Shown: in pieces, positions 1 to 5,565 of the stretch | How the letters are laid out: each line of letters opens with the position of its first letter | Position numbering within the stretch: position 1 is the first letter of the stretch | Source: JBAYVY01 sp041674345 | GTDB taxonomy: Bacteria > Planctomycetota > Phycisphaerae > Phycisphaerales > Zrk34 | Length of the DNA stretch: 10,228 nucleotides | Reading direction: 5' to 3' | Assembly (NCBI GenBank): GCA_041674345.1 | Contig: JBAYVY010000104.1 | Location: forward strand, 1 to 10,228 | Translations under genes and position numbers: made by a program | The notes under the pieces: generated by a model | What the model was told of the DNA's origin: nothing | The model's input: the letters and a program-made list of their open reading frames with translations, nothing else | Databases searched by the model: none

Positions 1-690
1 GCGAAGTTGATCGCGGAACTGCCGATGGACAAGGTCGCGTTGTCGGTGGAGGAATTGCAAAAGCGATCCGTCGCCATGCTTCAACAGGATGCGGCAACGG
101 CGACACAGAACGCCCCGGCGACACCTGTTCCGGCGGCGGGGGCGGCACAGACACCCGGGGCGGCCCCACAGGTGCCGATGAACGATCTGGCGTTTGCCGC
201 GCCCGAGGCCGCCGCCACGCCGATGCCCGCGCCGGGCCAGCCGCTGGCGTACAATTATCAGTTGATCGTGCCCGCCGATCAGTTGCAGAACGTGCTGGAC
301 CGGCTCCAGGCCGCGCCGTTCAACACCGCATCACAGAACGTGGCGTTTCGACGGCAGACGCAGGCGGCGCAGCGTCCGCTGGAACAGCGCAACGCGGCGT
401 ACTGGCCGAGCCGTTCGCCGGATTACGCGGCGATCCTGCGGGAGCAAGTGCCTCAAAATCCGCCGCCGGTGGTGGTGGCCAAACCGGCGGAGAATGAATC
501 GCAACCCGCGGCGCAATCACAGGCGATGCCACAGGGGTATGTCGTACAAACGCAGGCGGGAACTTCCGGGGCTTCCGGGGCTTCCGGGGATGAAACGACG
601 GTGATCGTGCCGATCGTGATTGAGTTTCACCCGGTGACCGCCGCACCGGTGATGACCGCCCCCGCCGCGCCGCCTTCTGCCAAACCCTGA
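1..690 (+). CDS. Unrecognised Ala/Pro/Gln-rich protein, 3' end only
   Basis: The frame is open from the first base, so the true start lies outside the window; 229 residues are visible before TGA at 688-690. Visible residues 31-80 are low-complexity Ala/Pro/Gln. Residues 84-103 (YNYQLIVPADQLQNVLDRLQ) form a compact beta-alpha-looking segment, a style found in periplasmic domains of planctomycete anti-sigma-like proteins, but this is only a resemblance. The rest is again Pro/Gln/Ala-rich and includes a GASGASG stretch made by a 9-bp tandem repeat. The C-terminus has a short hydrophobic strand (VIVPIVIEF, about 201-209). No catalytic motif or transmembrane segment is visible. The composition suggests an exported or envelope-facing tail, which is an inference. 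The frame is firm because it stays open for 690 bp and has clear coding composition; the function is unknown. Confidence 0.7.
   Translation, partial: AKLIAELPMDKVALSVEELQKRSVAMLQQDAATATQNAPATPVPAAGAAQTPGAAPQVPMNDLAFAAPEAAATPMPAPGQPLAYNYQLIVPADQLQNVLDRLQAAPFNTASQNVAFRRQTQAAQRPLEQRNAAYWPSRSPDYAAILREQVPQNPPPVVVAKPAENESQPAAQSQAMPQGYVVQTQAGTSGASGASGDETTVIVPIVIEFHPVTAAPVMTAPAAPPSAKP
562..589 (+). repeat. In-frame 9-bp tandem repeat (three copies)
   Basis: Three consecutive copies of a 9-mer ending in CTTCCGGG (562-570 with one variant base, then 571-579 and 580-588), inside the partial gene and in frame. They encode a Thr/Ala-Ser-Gly run. The CTTCCGGG core recurs in the LolA-like gene (8731-8769), and a related GGTTCC repeat sits in thrC (2003-2026). 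Confidence 0.8.
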
Positions 691-715
691 GAACATTCAT
701 AAAACCAAAGAATTC

Positions 716-809
716 AACACAAGAGTTCACAAAGAACCCAGAGGGAAGATTTTTCAAGAAGAAGTCTTCACTGCCTTGCTGCTCTGTGACCTCTGTGACC
801 TCTTGTGTT
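716..809. repeat. Inverted repeat with 9-bp tandem right arm
   Basis: Two 28-bp arms (716-743 and 782-809) are inverted copies matching at 22 of 28 positions. The outer 10 bp (AACACAAGAG and CTCTTGTGTT) match perfectly. The right arm is a tandem array with a 9-bp period: CTCTGTGAC at 782-790 and again at 791-799, then a variant. The 38-bp AT-richer spacer contains its own near-palindrome (GAAGTCTTC at 761-769). CTCTGTG-type repeats of this kind are common between genes in several environmental bacterial phyla (general knowledge). The cassette fills most of the gap between the two genes. It could fold in RNA, but it has no clean T-run and is not a canonical terminator. Confidence 0.75.
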
Positions 810-890
810 TAGTTTTTCTTTGCCCCCGATGCCGCAAACGCTTGGCCGGGATATTCCGGGTATCATGCGTTACTCGCGATTTTTCAGATG

Positions 891-894
891 GGAG
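891..894 (+). promoter_or_regulatory. Ribosome binding site that fixes the LOG gene start
   Basis: GGAG lies six bases before ATG 901. The frame also contains GTG 805, which lies inside the upstream repeat, and ATG 865, which is preceded only by a poor match. This site makes 901 the best start. Confidence 0.55.
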
Positions 895-900
895 CCGGTT

Positions 901-1647
901 ATGCCCGCGCAGCCACAGCATGATTTGAACGGCGAAACATGGCGCGTCTTCCGCATCATGGCCGAGTTCGTCGAAGGGTTTGAAACGATGTCGCGCGTCG
1001 GAAAGGCCGTGACGGTATTCGGCTCGGCGCGCACGAAGGAAGACAACCCCTGGTATCAGAAAGCCGTCGAACTGGGACGCAAACTCGCCGGGGGCGGCTT
1101 CTCCGTCATCACTGGCGGGGGACCGGGCATTATGGAAGCCGCCAACCGCGGCGCTTACGAAGCCGGCGGGCGTTCGGTCGGTTTGAACATCACCCTGCCG
1201 CAGGAGCAAACGCCCAATCCCTATCAAACCGAAGAACTGAACTTCCACTACTTTTTCGTCCGCAAGGTCATGTTCGTCAAATACGCATCGGGCTTCGTCA
1301 ACTTTCCCGGCGGGTTCGGCACGATGGATGAGTTCTTCGAGTCGATGACGCTGATTCAAACGCTGAAAATCGAGCCGTTCCCCGTCGTCTGCTTCGGCGT
1401 GGAGTTCTGGTCGGGCCTGGTGGATTGGATGCGTCACACGATGCGCGATCAGTATCACAACATCAACCCCGATGATCTGGACTGGTTCCGCGTGACCGAC
1501 GATGTGGACGAAGCGGTCGAGATCATCCGCAATTGCTACGACAACCAGTGCTGGCTGGGTCCGCGGCGAGCCGTGCCCGCACATGCCGCCAAACCCACCG
1601 GCGAAGGCACGATCATGGGCTTCGAGCCGCGACGAAGCGAAAAATAA
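901..1647 (+). CDS. LOG-family protein (TIGR00730-type nucleotide phosphoribohydrolase)
   Basis: A 248-residue Rossmann-fold protein of the LOG family. The family cleaves the N-glycosidic bond of nucleoside 5'-monophosphates, releasing base and ribose 5-phosphate. Plant and actinobacterial members activate cytokinins; many bacterial ones are nucleotide-salvage enzymes or were mislabelled lysine decarboxylases. Diagnostic motifs are GGGPGIMEA at 72-80 and PGGFGTMDE at 136-144. The catalytic Glu is E144, and the partner Arg is probably R121 in the RKVM motif. The first strand is VTVFGSAR at 37-44. The protein is slightly longer than the roughly 190-residue short LOGs, with about 35 extra N-terminal residues and a tail rich in Ala, Pro and Arg. 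ATG 901 is chosen for its GGAG; ATG 865 would add 12 residues. It is followed by thrC on the same strand, across a 163-bp repeat-rich gap. The family is certain; the physiological substrate cannot be told. Confidence 0.9.
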   Translation: MPAQPQHDLNGETWRVFRIMAEFVEGFETMSRVGKAVTVFGSARTKEDNPWYQKAVELGRKLAGGGFSVITGGGPGIMEAANRGAYEAGGRSVGLNITLPQEQTPNPYQTEELNFHYFFVRKVMFVKYASGFVNFPGGFGTMDEFFESMTLIQTLKIEPFPVVCFGVEFWSGLVDWMRHTMRDQYHNINPDDLDWFRVTDDVDEAVEIIRNCYDNQCWLGPRRAVPAHAAKPTGEGTIMGFEPRRSEK

Positions 1648-1653
1648 GAAGAA

Positions 1654-1792
1654 AGGGACTAAGGGACTAAGGGACGAAGTGAGGAAACCGAAATCGACTC
1701 TGCTTCTTCCACTTCGTGCCTTCGTCCCTCCGTCCCTCAGTCCCTTCGTCCCTCCGTCCATTCGTCCCTCCGTCCCTCAGTCCCTTCGTGAT
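1654..1792. repeat. Palindromic 8-bp tandem-repeat cassette between LOG and thrC
   Basis: The left arm (1654-1681) holds three AGGGACTA/AGGGACGA units plus a degenerate one. The right part (1713-1792) holds ten consecutive 8-bp units of the opposite sense: TTCGTCCC, TCCGTCCC, TCAGTCCC and close variants, with a higher-order 40-bp period (1721-1749 matches 1761-1789). The left arm is an inverted copy of 1709-1736 at about 24 of 28 positions, with a spacer of about 28 bp. It starts 6 bp after the LOG stop and ends 18 bp before the thrC ATG, so it occupies nearly the whole spacer. The right array lies in the thrC leader. A transcript could fold into a long imperfect stem; no T-run follows it. 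Confidence 0.85.
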
Positions 1793-1810
1793 TCTTCGGA
1801 TTGGAACATC

Positions 1811-3226
1811 ATGCGATACATTTCCACGCGAGGTCAGACGCCGGCACAAAGTTTTGAGGACGTGCTGCTCACCGGGCTGGCGCGCGACGGGGGATTGTTC
1901 GTTCCGCAGTCGTGGCCGAGCATCACTGGCGATCAATTACGGGCGATGCGGGGCAAGCCCTACGCCGATATCGCGTTCACCGTGATGCAGCCGTTCGTCG
2001 TTGGTTCCGGTTCCGGTTCCGGTTCCGGGGGCGGGGGCATTGATGATGCGACGCTTGGCCGGATCGTGACCGAAGCATATGCGACGTTCGATCATCATCT
2101 GGTCGCGCCGCTGGTGGAGATCGACCCGAACCGTTGGGTGATGGAGCTGTGGCATGGGCCGACGCTGGCGTTCAAGGACGTGGCGATGCAGGTGCTGGGC
2201 CGGTTGTACGACGAGGTGCTGGCCAGGCGAAAAGAGCGCGTCACGCTGATCGGCGCGACATCGGGCGACACCGGTTCCGCGGCCATCGAAGCGGTGCGTC
2301 ATTGCGCCCACGCCGACATTTTCATTCTGCATCCGCACAACCGCACCAGCGAAGTGCAACGCCGGCAGATGACGACCGTGCTGTCGCCCAACGTTCACAA
2401 CATCGCAATCGACGGCACGTTCGACGACTGCCAGGCGATGGTCAAGCAGATGTTCAACGATCCGGTGTTTCGTGATGAAATCGCCATGAGCGCGGTGAAC
2501 AGCATCAACTGGGCGCGCATTCTGCCGCAGGTGGTTTACTACTTCAGCGCGGCGGTCGCGCTGGGCTGCCCCGATGTGCCCGTCGCCTTCACCGTGCCGA
2601 CCGGCAACTTCGGCGACATCTACGCCGGTTACGTCGCGCTGCGCATGGGTCTGCCGATCCAACGACTGGTCATCGCGTCCAACATCAACGACATACTCCC
2701 CCGCGCGTTGAACACCGGACGACACGAAATGGGCGAGGTGCATCCGACGATGAGTCCGTCGATGGACATTCAGATTTCGTCCAACTTTGAACGATTGCTG
2801 TTCGAGGCGTTCGACCGCGACGGAACCGCCGTCCGCTCGCTCATGGCCGATCTGAAATCGAACAAGCGATTTTCGCTGGGCGAAAAACAACTCGGCATGA
2901 TGCGAAACATTTTCACCGCGCATCGCATCGACGAAGCGCAGACATTGGACGTGATTCGCCGGCTGCATCAGCGCACGGGTTACGTCATCGACCCGCACAC
3001 GGCGGTGGGCGTCGGCGCGGCCGAACGGGAATCGAATGACACCGCGATGGTGGTGCTATCGACGGCCCACCCGGCGAAGTTCCCCGATGCCGTGGCGAAG
3101 GCGACGGGCCATCGCCCCGCGTTGCCGCAGCGACTGGCCGATCTGTTCGAGCGCGAGGAGCGATACGACGTGCTGCCGAACGACCTGGCGACGGTGATGA
3201 AGTATGTGCGAGGGAAGCTGAAATGA
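1811..3226 (+). CDS. thrC: Threonine synthase (PLP-dependent, fold type II)
   Basis: A 471-residue cytosolic enzyme of the last step of threonine synthesis: O-phospho-L-homoserine + water gives L-threonine + phosphate. The N-terminus (MRYISTRG, then FEDVLLTGLARDGGLFVP) is typical of the family. The PLP-binding lysine is K122 in LAFKDVAMQ (119-127), inside the signature HGPTLAFKD. SGDTGSAA (151-158) and PTGNFGDI (263-270) form the substrate and cofactor loops. ATG 1811 gives exactly the conserved N-terminus; the frame is open further upstream only through the repeat cassette. An oddity is a Gly-Ser run at residues 65-76 (GSGSGSGSGGGG), encoded by a GGTTCC tandem repeat, in the loop before IDDATLGRIV, where typical homologues have only a few residues. 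The stop TGA lies at the edge of a 7-bp repeat block. No other threonine-pathway gene is in view. The assignment is certain. Confidence 0.97.
   Translation: MRYISTRGQTPAQSFEDVLLTGLARDGGLFVPQSWPSITGDQLRAMRGKPYADIAFTVMQPFVVGSGSGSGSGGGGIDDATLGRIVTEAYATFDHHLVAPLVEIDPNRWVMELWHGPTLAFKDVAMQVLGRLYDEVLARRKERVTLIGATSGDTGSAAIEAVRHCAHADIFILHPHNRTSEVQRRQMTTVLSPNVHNIAIDGTFDDCQAMVKQMFNDPVFRDEIAMSAVNSINWARILPQVVYYFSAAVALGCPDVPVAFTVPTGNFGDIYAGYVALRMGLPIQRLVIASNINDILPRALNTGRHEMGEVHPTMSPSMDIQISSNFERLLFEAFDRDGTAVRSLMADLKSNKRFSLGEKQLGMMRNIFTAHRIDEAQTLDVIRRLHQRTGYVIDPHTAVGVGAAERESNDTAMVVLSTAHPAKFPDAVAKATGHRPALPQRLADLFEREERYDVLPNDLATVMKYVRGKLK
2003..2026 (+). repeat. GGTTCC hexamer tandem repeat inside thrC
   Basis: Four perfect copies of GGTTCC, followed by a G-rich stretch to about 2037. 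Together they encode the Gly-Ser/Gly-rich insert of threonine synthase. A 6-bp unit keeps the frame at any copy number. Confidence 0.9.
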
Positions 3227-3250
3227 CGAATGACGAAACTCGAATGGAGA
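3222..3250 (+). repeat. 7-bp-period repeat overlapping the thrC stop
   Basis: Four units of a 7-bp period (ATGACGA, ATGACGA, AACTCGA, ATGGAGA) start at 3223. The thrC stop codon TGA (3224-3226) is part of the first unit. A related block lies at 3336-3370, near the other end of the same intergenic gap. Confidence 0.65.
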
Positions 3251-3335
3251 GCTTTGAATAACCCGCCATCGACCACGGTCTGCCGCCGAAGACGGCGTCA
3301 TCCCGTGCCTGAAGTGAGGTTTTTCAAAGGTCTCA

Positions 3336-3370
3336 ATGACGAATCAAGCCCGAAACTCGAAACATGAGAA
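3336..3370 (+). repeat. Second degenerate 7-bp-period block before the lipoprotein gene
   Basis: ATGACGA at 3336-3342 is followed by units phased at 7 bp (ATCAAGC, CCGAAAC, TCGAAAC, ATGAGAA). It shares ATGACGAAT and GAAACTCGAA with the block at 3222-3250, in direct orientation. The two blocks bracket about 85 bp. In between, CGCCG/CGGCG (3284-3288/3293-3297) makes a 5-bp stem without a T-run. Confidence 0.5.
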
Positions 3371-3405
3371 CCATCGTGGCCGCTTTTGGATGAACGGGGT
3401 GCGAT

Positions 3406-4659
3406 ATGCGGAATGTGCTGATGTTGGGGATCGTCGGATGTTTGTTGATCGGCTGCGACGGGGTGAACACGGTCAAGTCGATGCCGATGCCGGCGGCGAA
3501 ACTGAATGTGGATGCGGCGAAGTTGCCGAACACGCTGGTGACGCCGGTGCTGGACGCGCCGATACCCGACGGGGTGAACGTGATCTGGTGCGCGTCGTTT
3601 CAACTGGCATGGGATGAACTTCCGGGGGTGACGATCAGCGAGCCGATGTTCGCTTCGCTGAATCGCCCGGTGGTGACGAAGGCGGATGTGAACGACGCGG
3701 ATGTCGTGGCGTGCGCGGGGAGTGATGGACAATCGCTGAAGCGAAAAGTTCGCCGCGAACTGGCGGCGAAGTTCGGCGAGGGTGCCGCCACGCCGCTGCT
3801 GGAACAGTGGCAACCATCGCCCGGTGTTTCGTTTTATGCGTACATGCGGATGTCGATGCCGTTTGAGTATGCGTTTGATTCACATTCTTTTCAACTTGAA
3901 AAACCGAAACAGATTCCAGCCGATTCAGCGGAGTTTGCCGGGCCGCATTATGAACAATTCGGCATTCCGCCTTACACCATCAGCCCATCACGTTTGGCGA
4001 AGATGCGTCAGCAGGTTCGTATCATCTGGCATCAGTTTGTCCGTAACGAATCTGGCCGGACTCAACACTTCGTGGTTGAATTGAAAACGCGGTCGCGGGA
4101 TTATCGATTGCTTCTGGCGGCTGTGCCGGCCCATCGCACCCTCGAACAGGCCATCGATGACGTGAGGGATAAACTATCGCACCCCAATGACGTGACGCTG
4201 GCTGAGTTTGATGTGAAATCGAAAGCGATCACGGACGACGCCTCAACCCAAGGCAAACAGAAGCATCAAGAACCTGACGCTTTGGTCAGCCGGTTGGCGG
4301 AATTGCGGGAACTGGAATTGTTCGAGGTGCCGGTGTTGGATTTTGATCTGAAAAAACGGTACGACGAACTGGTGGGCCAGTGGACCTCGGCTGGTCCGAT
4401 CGTCGAAGCGATGCAGCGCATCCGGTTCAAACTGGATCGCACCGGCGCGACGCTGGAAAGCGACGGGAGCATTCAGGTTTTCGGCAGCCGGAAGAGGGAA
4501 TTCGTTTTCCGTCCGCCGTATCTGGTATTGATCGTCAGTGCGAAAACCAGCAAGCCGATACTGGCGTGTTGGATCGGCAATGCGGAGTTGCTGACGCCGG
4601 AGCAACCGGCGGCGGAGAAGGAACCGGCGCAACGTCTGTTCCCCGATCCCGCGCCGTGA
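3406..4659 (+). CDS. Predicted lipoprotein of unknown function
   Basis: A 417-residue protein with a short basic start (MRN), a hydrophobic core and a lipobox L14-I15-G16-C17. It is therefore probably processed by signal peptidase II and anchored by lipidated C17; D18 follows. The start ATG 3406 is supported by this signal and by GGGG (3396-3399) seven bases upstream. I do not recognise the mature part. It looks soluble and mixed alpha/beta, with several conserved-looking blocks (NVIWCASFQLAWDELPG near 60-75, FEYAFDSHSFQLE, QVRIIWHQFVRNESG), and no transmembrane helix after the signal. The tail (EQPAAEKEPAQRLFPDPAP) is Ala/Pro/Glu-rich. It stands alone on the plus strand between thrC and a minus-strand tRNA; the spacer to thrC is 179 bp. 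Serine-protease-inhibitor-like or purely structural roles cannot be told apart from the sequence. Confidence 0.85.
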   Translation: MRNVLMLGIVGCLLIGCDGVNTVKSMPMPAAKLNVDAAKLPNTLVTPVLDAPIPDGVNVIWCASFQLAWDELPGVTISEPMFASLNRPVVTKADVNDADVVACAGSDGQSLKRKVRRELAAKFGEGAATPLLEQWQPSPGVSFYAYMRMSMPFEYAFDSHSFQLEKPKQIPADSAEFAGPHYEQFGIPPYTISPSRLAKMRQQVRIIWHQFVRNESGRTQHFVVELKTRSRDYRLLLAAVPAHRTLEQAIDDVRDKLSHPNDVTLAEFDVKSKAITDDASTQGKQKHQEPDALVSRLAELRELELFEVPVLDFDLKKRYDELVGQWTSAGPIVEAMQRIRFKLDRTGATLESDGSIQVFGSRKREFVFRPPYLVLIVSAKTSKPILACWIGNAELLTPEQPAAEKEPAQRLFPDPAP

Positions 4660-4712
4660 CATGGATAGACAGGTGCCCCGGAATTGTCGCATTTGCTTTC
4701 GTACTTTTGTCG

Positions 4713-4832
4713 TCAGGTGGGGAAGCTCCGTCGCCGTCCGCAGACGGCGTCTGTGAGGGTGACGATTGCTCGCCCGGATGGGGTGTGTTTGCGGTAGGCG
4801 GGAAGTTTCGCGGGACTTGGTTTTCGCGGCAT
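4713..4832 (-). pseudogene. N-terminal remnant of a planctomycete-type integrase-like gene
   Basis: A 39-codon minus-strand frame begins at ATG 4832-4830 with a very good ribosome site: AGGAG seven bases upstream. It contains KLPAYRKHTPSGRAIVTL followed by a Cys-Gly-Arg-Arg-Arg-Ser-Phe segment, then stops at 4715-4713. I recognise the pattern (short basic start, LPxYRKHxxSGxAIVTL, then RRxxFYLG) as the N-terminus of tyrosine-recombinase-like proteins that are numerous in planctomycete genomes. In an intact gene several hundred residues would follow. Here the frame ends where the 'YLG' motif should come, and no continuation is visible in the other frames. It lies 118 bp beyond the 3' end of the tRNA, on the same strand. 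The likely reading is a broken, non-functional remnant; a small functional peptide is possible but less likely. The family call rests on memory of such N-termini, not on a search. Confidence 0.55.
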
Positions 4833-4853
4833 GGGGATGCTCCTGTTCGATGC

Positions 4854-4876
4854 CGTGCGGTAATACCGCGCGTTTT
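4854..4876 (+). terminator. Possible intrinsic terminator after the lipoprotein gene
   Basis: An 8-bp stem with one G-T pair (4854-4861 with 4865-4872, core GCGGT/ACCGC) and a 3-base loop is followed by TTTT on the plus strand. It lies about 195 bp after the lipoprotein stop. A second, weaker hairpin follows at 4913-4929 (AAGCGTA/TACGCTT, loop AGT) with four further Ts. Confidence 0.4.
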
Positions 4877-4950
4877 CATCGGTTTCAGGTCAGCATCCGC
4901 TACGTCGCGGGTAAGCGTAAGTTACGCTTTTGGCATTATTTGCGGACAAG

Positions 4951-5024
4951 TGGGCGATACTGGGCTCGAACCAGTGACCTCGTGCTTGTCGAGCACGCGC
5001 TCTAGCCAACTGAGCTAATCGCCC
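4951..5024 (-). tRNA. tRNA-Val (anticodon GAC)
   Basis: A complete 74-base cloverleaf on the minus strand. The acceptor stem is GGGCGAT/ATCGCCC (7 bp), the D stem is GCTC/GAGC with loop AGTTGGCTA, the anticodon stem is CGTGC/GCACG and the T stem is ACTGG/CCAGT with loop TTCGAGC. The discriminator is A, and no CCA is encoded (CTT follows). The anticodon loop is TCGACAA, so the anticodon is GAC (plus strand 4988-4990), reading GUC and GUU for valine. Position 33 is C instead of the nearly universal U, and bases 32 and 38 (T-A) could extend the stem. The register is fixed because shifting the loop by one base breaks the stem. A strong promoter lies directly upstream. An antisense open frame here is spurious. 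Confidence 0.93.
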
Positions 5025-5036
5025 CAAGAACCGCAC

Positions 5037-5065
5037 AATATAGGCCATGCCCGCCCCAACGTCAA
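5037..5065 (-). promoter_or_regulatory. Sigma-70-type promoter of the tRNA-Val gene
   Basis: On the minus strand, TTGACG (5065-5060), a spacer of exactly 17 bases, then TATATT (5042-5037). Twelve bases separate the -10 box from the tRNA 5' end, so the transcript would start about 5-6 bases before the mature end. The first T of the -35 box abuts a 14-bp tandem duplication. Confidence 0.75.
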
Positions 5066-5092
5066 CGCGGACTTCCAGACGCGGACTTCCAG
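5065..5092. repeat. Perfect 14-bp tandem duplication upstream of the tRNA promoter
   Basis: ACGCGGACTTCCAG occurs twice with no gap (5065-5078 and 5079-5092). Seen from the tRNA, it sits immediately upstream of the -35 box, where an UP element or activator site would lie. Short inverted AACGC/GCGTT arms flank it. Confidence 0.9.
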
Positions 5093-5442
5093 GCGTTGGC
5101 GAACCGCGACTTGTCGCCGCCGGCGTCTCGCATCAGGGCCGATCGGTTCAAAGCATCGACCCTGCCAACTGACCCGACCCAGCCGCCGGGGTCCACCGTT
5201 CGCCGCTGACGCACCGGGCACAGAGCCACGTCCAGTTCTTCGGGGGGTACGGGGCGATGGGCGTTCCGAACCTCCGCCGGCGCGACGGCGAACCGCTGCC
5301 GTCCAGTAGCACCAGTTCCCCGAAGCCGATGCGCCAACCCGCCATCGCCCTCAGCCCGATATCGCCGCCACCCGGCCAGCACCGCATAGCAACTCATGGT
5401 GGTGGCTTTCGTCAAGTGCATGGTTCCGAATGCGTAGTTCCG
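5093..5442. other. About 350 bp without a convincing gene
   Basis: Two overlapping minus-strand frames cross this stretch: 5387-5148 (79 codons, Trp/Gly/Arg-rich, with CARC) and 5398-5062 (about 111 codons). Neither has a ribosome site, a recognisable domain or a signal peptide, and the second runs into the tRNA promoter. The GC-rich composition alone would keep such frames open. I assign no gene. It may be a decayed gene on the minus strand. Confidence 0.4.
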
Positions 5443-5476
5443 AAAAAGAACCCCGTCGCGACACACGACGGGGTTC
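5443..5476 (-). terminator. Intrinsic terminator of the beta-barrel gene
   Basis: A perfect 11-bp stem GAACCCCGTCG/CGACGGGGTTC (5448-5458 and 5466-5476) with a 7-base loop is followed on the minus strand by TTTTT (complement of 5443-5447). It lies about 90 bp beyond the stop of the gene ending at 5566. It is the best terminator in the window. Confidence 0.88.
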
Positions 5477-5565
5477 AGGAGACGGTCTGTAGGAGACGCA
5501 GCGCGGGTTCAGGACGCTCGTATCCTGTCGGACCCAAAGTCAGCGAGGTCATTGAAGCGGTCGGA

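Noticed and set aside
805..900. Earlier starts for the LOG protein (GTG 805, ATG 865)
   Set aside because: GTG 805 is inside a repeat arm and ATG 865 has a poor ribosome site; ATG 901 has GGAG at good spacing. ATG 865 remains possible.
754..1761. 335-codon minus-strand open frame opposite the LOG gene
   Set aside because: It is antisense to a clearly homologous gene, has Arg/His-rich shadow composition and contains no domain.
1502..1810. Upstream extension of the thrC frame
   Set aside because: It overlaps the LOG gene and the tandem repeat, and the conserved ThrC N-terminus begins exactly at 1811.
1937..2998. 353-codon minus-strand open frame opposite thrC
   Set aside because: A shadow of thrC in GC-rich DNA; thrC motifs fix the real frame.
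4732..4749. 7-bp hairpin CGCCGTC/GACGGCG considered as a terminator
   Set aside because: No T-run on either strand, and it lies within the integrase-like remnant.
4380..5018. 212-codon plus-strand frame ending in GDTGLEPVTSCLSST
   Set aside because: The end is the well-known spurious translation of the antisense of a tRNA; the beginning overlaps the lipoprotein gene out of frame.
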